Shown here piece after piece: positions 36,701 to 49,400 of a stretch of 64,000 bases of DNA. Position numbers and translations under genes: made by a program. The stretch spans positions 1 through 64,000 of the forward strand of contig JBAMJV010010658.1 in assembly GCA_037951105.1 (NCBI GenBank), read 5' to 3'. The notes under the pieces were generated by a model that worked only from the letters and a program-made list of their open reading frames with translations, was not told the origin of the DNA and ran no database searches. This DNA comes from Echinarachnius parma (Eukaryota > Echinodermata > Echinoidea > Clypeasteroida > Echinarachniidae). Every line of letters starts with the position of its first letter. The first letter of the stretch is position 1.

Positions 36701-39700
36701 ACCAAGTAGATGGTAGGCCACGTAGGACCAGGCGCGCCGGAAGCAGTTTTGGATTGGTGGGGCAAAATTCCAAGGGCTCTCACAATTTTTGTGTGTAGGG
36801 GCTCATGCCCAACCACACTCTGGGAGCTTTTGCATTTTCGGACTTGAAATTGTACAATCTGGTGCATACCTAGATAGAAAATTCGGCTGTATTTGGGAAA
36901 GCGTGATATGATTTGATCGACCAGAAAGTTTTAATATATTTTTCACGTAGAAAACAAATAATTGACACACGAATAAATATGTACCCCCAAACACACACAC
37001 AACAACATAAACCATAATTATGCAACATTATGTCTGATCCAACAACATACAGCCAATAATGAGTCCCGAGGGAGCAAAGCACCTGAGGGCTGGGGCAAGG
37101 AGGGATGGGGAGGGTTTGGGAGGGGTAGATCCCCCTCCTACGGTAAGAAAGATTTTGCATTTATGGACTTGAAATTGTGCAATCTGGTGCATACCTAGAT
37201 AGGAAATTCGGGCTTAAGATTAACTGATTCTGGGAAAGCGTGTCATGATTTGATATATTTTCACGAAGAAAACAAATTAATTGACGCACTAATAAATATG
37301 CACCCAAACTCACACATAAATATTGTATTTAGTGTCTATACACAGTTCCAACATAAACCATATGGCGCATGTATGATCCAACAACATGGCCTACAGCCAA
37401 TAATGAATCCCGAGGAAGCGAAGCGACCGAGGGCTTGGGCATAGCCAGAGGGGGAGGGTTTGGGAGGGGCTATCCCCTTCCCACGGGGAAAATGTTGCAT
37501 TTATATACTTGAAATGGTGCAATTTGGTGCACGCGTTAAACAAAAAAAGAATAAAATGTCTATGCTCTCATCAGATGTTTACAATAAACTGAGCTAATCT
37601 GTTCGCGCGCGAAGCCCTAACCCTAATCCTAACCAACCCTAACCCTAACCCTAACCCTAACCCACTCCTTTTCCCTCTCTTTTTTGGGAGGGGGGGGGGG
37701 GCAAAATTGCGTTTTGCCCCCCACTTTTTGGATTGGGGGGCGGCCGCCTCCCTGCCCCCCCCCCCCCCCCCCACTTCCGGCGCCTATGCGTAGGGCAGTA
37801 GTCGATCGGTCCATTGCTTTTGATGATCCTCGAGATTCAGAATCTTCTCGAAGGGCCTCTGGACAGTTTATCGGTTCTACATGCATGTATTGTATCATCA
37901 TTGTTGTAAGTGTCACATTAATGATTTATCTATGGACGATCAATTAGAAAATAAAATCAACTACGTACTGTGTCCGTTCGGTCCTATAGGGTCCAGACCA
38001 AATAGAGGGTAGACAACGTATGACAGTGGTCCATAGGAATTGCCTCTGACTGCCGAGATTCAGAAGATTCTCGAAGAGCCTCCGACGGTCTAAATACTTT
38101 GCATTACCGGTACCACATTGGAACTAATATTAATGAAAGGTCAATTAAAATAATAACGTACTGAGGTGTCCGTTCGGTCCGATGAAGCTTCTCGTAGAGC
38201 CTCCGGTGGTTTGGTTATATTGTATTATCATTGTATTATCAAAGTGTCACATTTAGGAATTGTCAATGCACAATATATTAGATAATAAGATCATATACGT
38301 ACTCACGTGTCCGTTGGGTCCGATGGAGTCCAGACCAAGTAGAGGGTATGTCACCTAGGACAGAGGTCCGCAGGTCCATTTTTTCTAATTGCTGTCGAGA
38401 TTCAGAATCTTCTCGAAGAGCCACCAGTATTTTTGGTTATATTAGGTCAAGGAAAATATTAAAATACTTACTGAGGTGTCCGTTGGGTCCGATGGAGTCT
38501 AGACCAAGTAGAGGATAGGCCACGTAGGACAGAGGTCCGTAGGTCCATTGCTTCTGACTGCCGAGATCAAGCAGCTTCTCGAAGAGCTGACATCGACCGA
38601 GGCAGAATGAGAGCTCTAGCGGGGTCTGGCCCGCCTCGTTGCGGATTTCGATGCTGGCTGGCTGGATGGAGTGCCAGATCACGTGCGACAGCATCTTCTG
38701 TTTATTGATGAAAAAATATGAACATTCATTAAATATTTGATAGAACCCATGAACGTATTGTAAAAGATATAACAAAATGTATATTGTCAAATATTTCAAA
38801 AAGGTAAGTGTATATTTTCCACTTACGAACATTACGTTGATATAATAAAGTCATCAGTTGTGTAAAATTCATGCTTGAATCAATTAAACTAAGACATCGA
38901 CAAAATGCTAGTCTGTCGATGCAGAATCAATCATCAAATCATGAAATCAATCTATATTTCGTTCTTATCTAGGGTTACACCAAATCGTATAGATTTTGCC
39001 CATTTCCGGGTCCAATTTACATATATTTTGGTATAACACCTATTTTCTATTGAACCCAGCCTAATACACATGAACACGTGCCCCTCCACTTCCCCTCAAT
39101 ATGACAAAACAATAGAAACATAGGGGTAACAATGACTAGTTAAGAGTGCCCCTAATAATTAACGTTCTCCCAATCCGTCCGACCAAGCTACGCCATTGAG
39201 ATCCGATATAATTCCTAACTCGCACCAGCTGGTTGTGGATGACCACCATGTGGAGCACGGTGTTGCCGTACGAGTCCTGGTCGTCATGGTTCACCTTCCC
39301 CCTGGTCGTCACCTGCCCTCGTCGCTCCACCCTCAAGCTCTCCTCGATCAGGAAGTCGTAGATGGCCTTGTCACCGATGCTGGCGGCGAAGGCCAGGGGA
39401 AACTCCCCGTAGTACGCCCGCCCCTCACCCGTGATCTCCTGCCCCATGTCTGCTATACCTTGTCGAGAATGACACAATTGGTTTGATTTGATTTAAATGT
39501 ATTTTCATATTTCGCAATCACAAATTTATTCAAATATGAAGTAAACACACAAAGCAAGACATTCGTGACAACAGAATACACTCTCAGTTGATTTAATTTG
39601 CTATTTAATTCTGTTTGACATTTATTTGGTATTACTTAATAGTTGATGTATTGCATCTATTGATGTTTTTATGAAGAATGTGAATAAACTGAAATGAAAA

Positions 39701-40399
39701 AAAAAATGAAATACAACTTAAGATACACAGATATACGATAAACCGCTTTAAATTACGTAATCAATCAATACAAAGTTCAGCAACATAATTAATAGTGAAA
39801 TAGAGGGGAGACAATGAGAAACAGACCATCCGAGAAAAAAAAATGGTAAAACCATTTGATTGTGGGCACCCAATTAATAAGGAGGCAGTTACGGGAGGAG
39901 GTTTATATTGACTATTACAGAGAAGTGGGTGATACAGAGATGTAGCCACTTTTATGTAAATTATGATGACAAATTGAATGCCATCCATTTTAAAACAAAT
40001 ATGAAAACAAAATGGGAAATTTGTATCAACAGCAACACATTTTACTGTCGGATATGAAAAGCAAATGAAAAGTGCGACATCTCAGTAAGTGAGAATTGAA
40101 TGTTTTTTTACCTTCTGCTATCAGTGTCTTAGAAGGGCGGAAGAACCTCCCCATGGCCCGCTGCTGAAGGTTGGCTCCACTGCGGCATAGCAACCGGACA
40201 GACTGCAGGTCGTGGTTGACGATAGCGATGTGGAGCGACGACTCGCCTTCATCACATAAGAAAACAACAATAAAGTTGAGATATTGAGCGAAGAAATCAC
40301 GGTTCATTGATGATTCTTCATCGTCAGCATCACCACTGCCTCCATCATGATCATGATCATCAACATCACCATCACCATCACCATCACCATCACCATCAC

Positions 40400-40438
<39 letters not shown>

Positions 40439-43400
40439 TGTCGCCATAATTTTCAATGTCGCCCATTATCACTCACTAGTAATACTAACACAACCACCAT
40501 TATCATAATAATCACCATCATCATCATTGTTGCTCATAGACATAATTAAGCAATAACAATTATTGTTTTCTACACTCTACGTTCTTATTATTGCTATCCT
40601 CAAATATTGTATAATGAAAATGATAATCAGGAACACAATCATCGACATCAATTTTGTTTAGTGGTTGTAACCGTACCGTAGTAATGTGCATCCTCATAGA
40701 CGTCAAGGCATAGCTTCGGGAAGAGGTTGAGGAGGTGGTGGGCGATGTCGATGTGGACCTCGGTGTTGTTGAGGAAGCACAGGTGCAGGGACGTCTCCCC
40801 GACCTCGCCCCGCTGGTTGATGTCCCAGCAAATTTGTCGAGCCTCGTACGTGCAGTCGAACTCCGATAGGAACCAGCGATCGAGCTCCCTCATCAACTCC
40901 TTGTTCGTACGACTGCGCTCGGGCTAGAATGTCAATGTACAGAGCAGTTTCAAGATGCTGAACCATAGTAGCCAGTGTTATGTATCATCTGATTAAAGGG
41001 GAGCCCAACGCTGGCATATTTACTTACTGTTACTGATAAGTGCATAATTCCAGTCACTTCTAGTCGTATATTTCCTCTTGGGTATCACTAATAAAGGAAA
41101 TAATCAATGTTTTACAAACTAATATCAACTTTTTGATAGACCACTGGAGGCTGCCATGTTTTTTCAACTGTACCATATGAACGTCATCTGACCTTTCACC
41201 AACAAAAGCGGGTTACGTAACCACTGACATAGCAGCAGATTCAACAACAGCGTTTGTATAATCCTCTTTTTTTAGTGCACGCTTAGATGCGCTCAGATGA
41301 CGGTACCGATTGAAAACGTGACAGACCCCCAGTGGTCAGTCAAAACAGTTAATAGTGGTTTTTAAAAAACATCGATTATATGAGTGATACCCAAAAGGAA
41401 ATATACGACTAGGGCCCCGTTGCAGAAAGGGATACAATCGGTTGTAAGTCAGAAAATTCGCGCGTTTCAACCAATCAGATTTGCGCATTTAGAACACATG
41501 ATCTGAATTACAAACATGACAATGATTAATTTTTACTTACAATCAATCGATTGTATCTCTCTCTGCAGCGGGGTCCAGGAGTATTAGGAAGAATGCACTT
41601 ATCAGTAAAAGTAAGCGAACATTCCAGTGTATCATTTCCTTTTAAATGCAATTATAAGAAACAATAATAATTCAGATTTTAAAAACATGTTAGATGAAAC
41701 ATGCGACATGGCATATCTCATTGAAGATAAAGTTACATTTGCCAAAAGTAGCATCCATCTCAATTTATGTAGGCCACACTTCTACTAAAGAAGTGAAAAC
41801 TATACAGAAGAGGCTAGTCCGCTGGTGACTCCGTGCATTTAATTTTCCATTCTTCATTCTAATAGAAAAGTAAAACAAAATCAAGATCGCAGTTTTTGGT
41901 GTTTGTTATTAACAACGCCTCTAGCATTTTCACGGTGATATATCCTGCTTCTTAATATTGTCAGCAACAGGTTTGACATTACCTGACACACTAGAAGCAT
42001 TGGCCTACGGCATTATTAAAACGGTTCAAGACGTTTCAAGTAGTGCATTTAGGGGAGGACAAAATGCAGTAGGATCATTAGGGCTTGAGATATTTTTTGC
42101 TGGGGGTGGTGGTGGGGGTGGGGGGAATTAAGAACCTTTGTGCCTACCCCCCTTTTTATCGCCAACCATATTGTATGGGAAATGAGGGATAACAGGGGAA
42201 ATTACACAATGATGATACAATCAAACATGTGACCACCTAAGGGTGACCGTAGAAAATTGGCCACTACAAACAGGTGACATCTACATACAGGTTCACTAAT
42301 AATGTTTGTCACTGGAAGGGATCACTTTTGGTGGCCATTATAGGCAGGTTGGCTGCTGTCGACAGGTGATCACGAATACAGTTTTGATTGTTTTTTTTAT
42401 TTGGATGTGTGGATATTTATAATGTAATCGATCTCTCTCGTTGGCCACATCTTTACCCCCCTCCCCCCCCCCCCCCACCTTCGTTCCCCACCCCGAGGTC
42501 TAGGTTGAGTACCCTACCGGATCTAAATGCTTATACAGCACGACATTCATGCTACTTTTGAGAAGTGTATTATAATACCCTGAACAATTATCACTCCATC
42601 TATCGGATATCCGTAGACGCATGCGATCTAAATAATGCATAACCTCATTTCCGAAGCGGCGAAGTTTGCGTGATATTTATGTGATCACTGTCATTATATA
42701 GACATCACAAGCAGTAAGTCGATAGTACATTACATAGAGCGGAGGGAAGTGTGATTACATCTTTATTTATGTTTTTTGTAGACTGCTGAAAATTGCTTAT
42801 CCACTATAAAGAATTTTGTAATAAAATGAGTAAACGTAAGCCGAGCTATCGAATCTAGCAGATCCTTCGTCTGGGATGAATGAAAAAAAGTTATTGTAAA
42901 TATTTGCAGTTCCTGTTCTTTTCCTCTCTTTCTCTCTCTTTCCTTAACTCTCATTGAATTGTTCAAATGGCGTCGAAATTATTTGTTCTAAATTGGAAGC
43001 GTTAATATAATATTTGTCACCAATTTTAATTTAGTGTACATAATATGGAATAATTTATGAAATTATAATTTCTCTATTTCGCTTTCTCCCCTTTCTCTAT
43101 CGCTTTCCCTATCAAGTGAGGATGAGGGCGTCTTTTTAGCTGAGTCATGTTTTAATTTCACTCCGTTTTCTCTTAAGTTCGATCCTGATTTTCACCTTTA
43201 GATATGTTTTGGAACAGTGTGGTGTATTATTTGTGATATTGTGAACTTGTGAACCCTACCATCACCAGTATGCAACAACAAGCCAGCCCCGCCACCAGAC
43301 CAACAACGCTCACTTCCCAACACCCACACCTCCAATATTCTATCTTCCGCATACTAATCTACAAGCTTCGACAGCACCAATACCTTTCCATCCATCACAC

Positions 43401-46400
43401 ACTACAGCAGGAATAAACACCCGACACCACGACGAATTTCCACCACTACCTACCCAACATCACCCAAATCAACCAGCCCCACCTGGCACTCGTGCTCCTC
43501 CACCACGTTCGCAGTCTCACCATCCCCAACCAGCACCCCCTGGAACATCATCTCCCCAGCAATACCAGCGTTTACCACATGCTTCCACATACAAATCATA
43601 TGCAACAGTCACCCAAACCGTACCGCATCTCCACCCAGCAATCTCTACCCTGTCTACACCTTCATGCTGTTTCTGTGGCGAGCAAAACCATCGATCAAAT
43701 TCATGCAGACATGGTATGTACTTACAATGCCGTTATTGCATGACTCTGGGCCATAAAGAAAAAATGTGCCCTTATTAGGCCAAGAAGAGAGAGCCCCAAA
43801 TTATAATATGTATACTCAAGAATTTGATCTCCATAATGAAACAATTACTTCAGTTGATATTGACTCGAATTTGTCTTTGAATGACAATTCTTCTCTCTCA
43901 AACTCTCTTTCGGATAATATTGATGATGACTCTAGTACATCTAGTTCAGTAGATGAAGATCCAATTTTAATTCAAATTTTAAATCAACTTAATAATTACA
44001 AAGGTTTAAAAATAGCTCATTTAAATGTGCGTAGCCTTTATCCCAAAATAGATGAAATACGTGTTGTTGTTATTAGTCTTCACTTAGATGTCATGTGCAT
44101 TTCTGAAACTTGGTTAAATGAAAGTATTAGTGACGGTGAAATTGCTATTGATGGTTATTCTATTGTAAGAAAAGACAGAGAAAATCAAAGAGGAGGAGGT
44201 GTTTGTTTATATTATACAAATACATTATGTGCAATAAACAGAAATGATATTATTGTTAGTTTTAATATTGAAGCACTATTACTGGAAATTAAATGTAATA
44301 AAACTAATGTGCTAATTACTTGTGTATATCGCCCTCCTTCCTCTGGAGCTGAATTTTATGAAACTTTGTATTCATTACTTGAAAGTCTCTTTATGGAGAA
44401 TAAGGAATTGATAATGCTTGGTGATTTTAATGTTGATTATACAACTTCCAGTAGCACAAACATTACTTTAATTGAATCAATATTTTCTTTAAAACAACTT
44501 ATAACCAAACCTACCCGTATTACGATGTCTTCTTCCACTTGCATTGATCTTATTTTCACATCAATGCCTGATAATCATATAGTTACCGATGTAGGTGAAA
44601 TCTCCTTGAGTGATCATTATATGATATATACTTGTGTTGATTGTGATACAAAAAATAATACTCATCGTACTGTTCGATGTAGAGACTTTAATCATTTTGA
44701 TAATGACGCTTTTATTGAAGAAGTACGCAACTGTGATATTTTGATTAATATTATGCACTATTTTGATGAAAACTCTATCTCTCATAATGATATTTGGCTT
44801 TTATGGAAACAAGCATTTTTGAATATCTGTGATAAATATGCTCCAATTAAATTGATACGTGTAAAAAGCAGATATAGCCCTTGGATCACTCCAGACATTA
44901 TTAAGTTGATACACAAACGTGATTATTTAAAAGCAAAAGCTAAAAACAACCCACCTCTATTTAAACAATATCAAAAAATAAGAAACAAAGTGACAAATGT
45001 AATTAAATATGCCAAAGGGAGTTATTCAACATTAGTTTGTGATAAATATAAAGGTTATCCAAAGAAATTATGGAAAGAACTACATAAGGCCACTGGAAAT
45101 TCTAAATTTGTCCAAGACACTCAATGTGATATTGGCCCCGATGATTTGAATGATTATTTTGTTACAGTTGGTCAAGATATTTCCGATTCTTTTGCTAATG
45201 CCCCTCTTACGTGGAAAAATCCTAAATGTGTATACGAATTTAAATTTCATGATTTTGTTGCTGATGATGTACTTAAATTGTTGAAACAATTATCTAATGA
45301 TAGCAACCTTGATATTTTAGATATTGATTGTAAACTTTTGAAACTTGTCGCACCTTTTTTGGCTGAATCTATTACTGCATTATTCAATTATTCAATTCAT
45401 ACTGGATTTATTTTTGATGACTTAAAATATGCTAAGGTCACCCCAATTTATAAAGGAAAAGGGCATAAAGATACTAGTTCTAATTATCGGCCTATATCTG
45501 TTGTTTCCCATATAGCTAAGATTTTAGAAAAGTTGGTACAGACTCAATTTCATTCATATTTATTGACTCATGATATGATTACTTGTGAACAATCAGCCTT
45601 TATGAAAAATAATTCCACAGGGCAATTCCACGCCAAAGTGGACATTTGACCAAAAAATTTACAAGCATTTTTATGATACAAATTTGGTATCAAATCAAAG
45701 CTTAAATTCTATATTTTTGGAATTCAATGAGAAAATTTTAGTTTTACATAATTTTAGTTGTTTTTTTATAATAACTTTATAACCATAATTGAACCCCACA
45801 AATTTGACATTTTTGTGAAAAAGTGTTTTGATCCTGTGTTTGTTTTATATTTCCCCAGTTAAGCCTAAAAACCATTATTCTGACTCCTGAGATATGACCA
45901 TTTCGTAAAATAGTAAATTTTTATGATTTATTTGATTTGTTATGCTTCAATGACTTCTTATTTTCAGCCTATGAAAATGTCCTTCCGTTACCGAAAAATC
46001 AATATTTTTAATTTTGTGGCTCACATAATTGTTAGAGAGCAGACCAATCTTCAGTGCAAAGCAAGTTCAAGTAGGCCTTCCCATTGCTAACAATTGTATT
46101 ACTCATTGTTTCTTCGTTAATTAATAAATAACAAAAGAAAATGTCCTTCCGTTACCATACACATGGTAACAGATGGACAAGGTACCTCATATTACATATT
46201 ATGACAAAATTTATGTTCAAAAATTTGTCTCTCATATATGAAAACCCAAAATAATGAGACAATACCTGCAATGGCCAGCTATCAGTGGCGTAGCGTGGTC
46301 AGACTAGTAATTTTCTGTGTTTCAACCAATCAGATTTGTGCATTTAGAACATTTGATCTGGCTCACAATTGATTTTATCCCTTTCTGCAACAGGGCCCTT

Positions 46401-49400
46401 GTACCATGATGCCATTTGTCTGGATTTCTATTGTATGGGGATTAGTAGGTCTATTTAACTGTGGTGAGCCAGGGTGTGAATAGGCTCTGATCATGACTTT
46501 GAATAGGTTTTTTTGTATACAATACACCCCTATAGAATTCTTGGACATGGGTGTAGGTCTAAAATAATTACATTTTACATGAAATTTGCAAACTAAAAAC
46601 AAGGCTGTAGAAAAAGCAAGAAATAACATATCTCCAATTCTTTCATATGTTGTAGTAATTATATCAAGCCAAGATTTAAGCAAAAAAAAATATTTTTTTA
46701 AAGGTGATTTGACATGGAATGACCCTACTGTGTCATATCATACATTATAGTCCATTATGTCCTTCCGTTACCGAACATTGGTCCGCTTTGTGTGAAATAA
46801 CTCAAATATCTGTGGACAAATTTTAATCAAAGAACAAGTAAATTCTTCTTAACCCTTCAGAGAATGAAATGTGTACCCTTAAAATATTTTGTATTATTTA
46901 ATATCACAGAGTTTTAGTTAAAACTGATTTGATAACAAAACCTCGTCCATTTTAGTGTCCTTCCGTTACCGACCTCATTTGTATGCATATTCAATATTGT
47001 GCGGAGATTTAAAAAAATAAAAATTATGGGACCTTAAAACTGTATGTTTTGGAAGTATTGTTAGCAAAATAGACTGTTCTAACAACACAAGTATTTAAAA
47101 ATGTCTTTCTTAAAGTTGACAATTTGTGTCTGAGTGTCCTTCCGTTACCATGGATTGACCATGAATAAGAGCAATTGGAGCATGAAATATAGTAAGAAAA
47201 AAATAGAAATGTAAATGCTTGTGATGTCCATATGCTATCTATGATACAAACTCATTTTAGACCACAAAAGAGATGTTTCCTTCTCATAAATGGTCTTTAC
47301 ATTTCAAAATTAATTTTATTGTACAATTCCAATAGACTTTTCAGAGGTCCTTCCGTTACCGTCCTTCCGTTACCGAACACTGGAGTAATTAATTTCTCAT
47401 AATTAATATACCAATGTAGATATTTTTCTTAAAAGGTGGTGTTATACTCTGTGAACATAAGGAAATTGACTAGTAGCCAACTTAACATGATAAACCTCGT
47501 AACTTCACGAAGATTGGGTCATAACTAAAAAAATTGAAAATCCATGTCCATTTTGGCGTCCTTCCGTTACCGGCCTCATTAGTGTCCATATCTAATTTAC
47601 ATAATGCGGTCAAAATTTTAGAAATAGTGGAAATCAAAGGTGTCCCAACAAGGATCAAAGACATGCCATTTAGAATAAAAAATCAAAAGCAGGATCCTGG
47701 AATTATTTGATTGAAGTTCCAAAATTGTGTCTGAATGTCCTTCCGTTACCGTGGAATTGCCCCACAGTAACTAGCTTACATCGAGTAGTAGATGATTGGT
47801 ATGATTCTATTAATGCCCATGAAGTAGTGGGTGTGTGCTTCCTTGATATTTCTAAATGCTTTGATACAATTTCCCATGATTTATTGATTCTTAAATTGCA
47901 ACATTATGGTTTAAATAGCACTGAATTAAAATGGTTTCAGAGTTACTTGACTAATAGAAAGCAAATTGTAAATTTGAATGGTACATTATCGCAGGCCAAA
48001 TCAGTAACTATTGGAATCCCTCAAGGCGGTGTTCTAGGACCCGACCTATTTGTATTATTTATAAATGATATTACCCAAAGTGTTAATTCTTGTACATGTA
48101 ATATATTTGCTGATGACGTTGCAATCTATGCTTCCGGTGACAATATGAATGTTATTCAATCCTATTTACAAAAAGGTATAAATGAAATTAATAAATGGTA
48201 CATAAATAATAGATTAAAAATTAATGTTGATAAGACAAATGTAATGGTTATAAGATCCCGTCATACTAGATTATTATCTAAAGATCTTAATATTACACTT
48301 AATGGTAACCAAATTCAACAAGTAGATTGTGTAAAGTATTTAGGAGTATATGTTGAATGCAACTTATTATGGGATAATCATGTTAAGCACTTATGTAAAA
48401 GTCTCTCATATAAGTTATTTTCTTTGAGAAGATTAAGTACATCATTCGATACACAAATTTTAAATGTTCTTTATAAAACGACAATATTACCATGTATAGA
48501 TTATGCATGTTCCGTATGTGGAAATTGTTCTGTAAAAAATAGAGATTTAATTTATCGTTTACAAAAAAGAGCTGCACGGATAGTATCTAAGAAATTTAAC
48601 CCCATGGAAGTTGATAGTAATGAACTGATAAGAAATTTGAAATGGCAAAGTTTTGAAACACGTAGAGATTATTTTTTAAATGTTCTGATGTATAAATGTA
48701 TTCATGGTGACGCGCCAGAAAGATTATGTAATGAAATTGAAATGTACTTTGATCGTCACGGCTTTAATACACGTAACGCTGATTCGTTAAACGTTGTAAT
48801 ACCGAAACCCCAAATTGAATTATTCAAACAGTCATTCAAATATTCTGGAGCAAATATATGGAATGATTTATTAATTGAACAACAAAATCTTCCTTCACTC
48901 AATTTGTTTAAAGTTCACTATAAGCGTCGCCTTTTTTGAGGTCAACTTCCCCTGTGCTATTTATTTGGGATGCAATTAGTCAGTATGTTATGTATTTCTG
49001 TACTTCGTAATTTATTGTGCACCATGCTATATGTATATTTTATTATATTTTGGTATTCAAATACACCTACAGCTGCTCAGGTGGACTTTTTTTTGGAGTT
49101 TGATATATTTGGTAATATTCAATTATTGTATTGGCAGTATTGAACGTTCCAGTTCCCATTATATAAACATGTGTACCACGATGCATGGGTTGATTGTCTT
49201 GTGGGAGTATGATGGGTGTGTGGTGGGTGTGTCAGGAGGTGTTGATTGTGCGGTGATAGAATGCATTGATGTGAACGATTGTATTGTGTCCCTGTGTGTA
49301 CGTGTTTTAGTGAGTGCACTATGGTCTGGTGTGCTTTGGATGACGTGCTTTGTGGAACATATGTATGTATATGGGTATATTCGTTGGAACGCGTTTGTGG

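Larger units (their letters stand above)
36504..37866 (-). pseudogene. two further ghosts of TRPV exon 6, one split by an inserted element
   Basis: One ghost lies at 36504-36622. Another begins at 36663, stops at GCCACGTAGGAC (36728) and resumes at 37789 with TAGGGCAGTAG and GGTCCATTGC, ending with TTCTCGAAGGGC at about 37866. The gap is exactly filled by the element at 36729-37788. Confidence 0.8.

Noticed and set aside
40307-40549. His-rich plus frame
   Set aside because: Antisense to a CATCAC microsatellite in a TRPV intron.
43492-43743. Separate 83-codon gene
   Set aside because: It is an out-of-frame shadow of the LINE ORF1.
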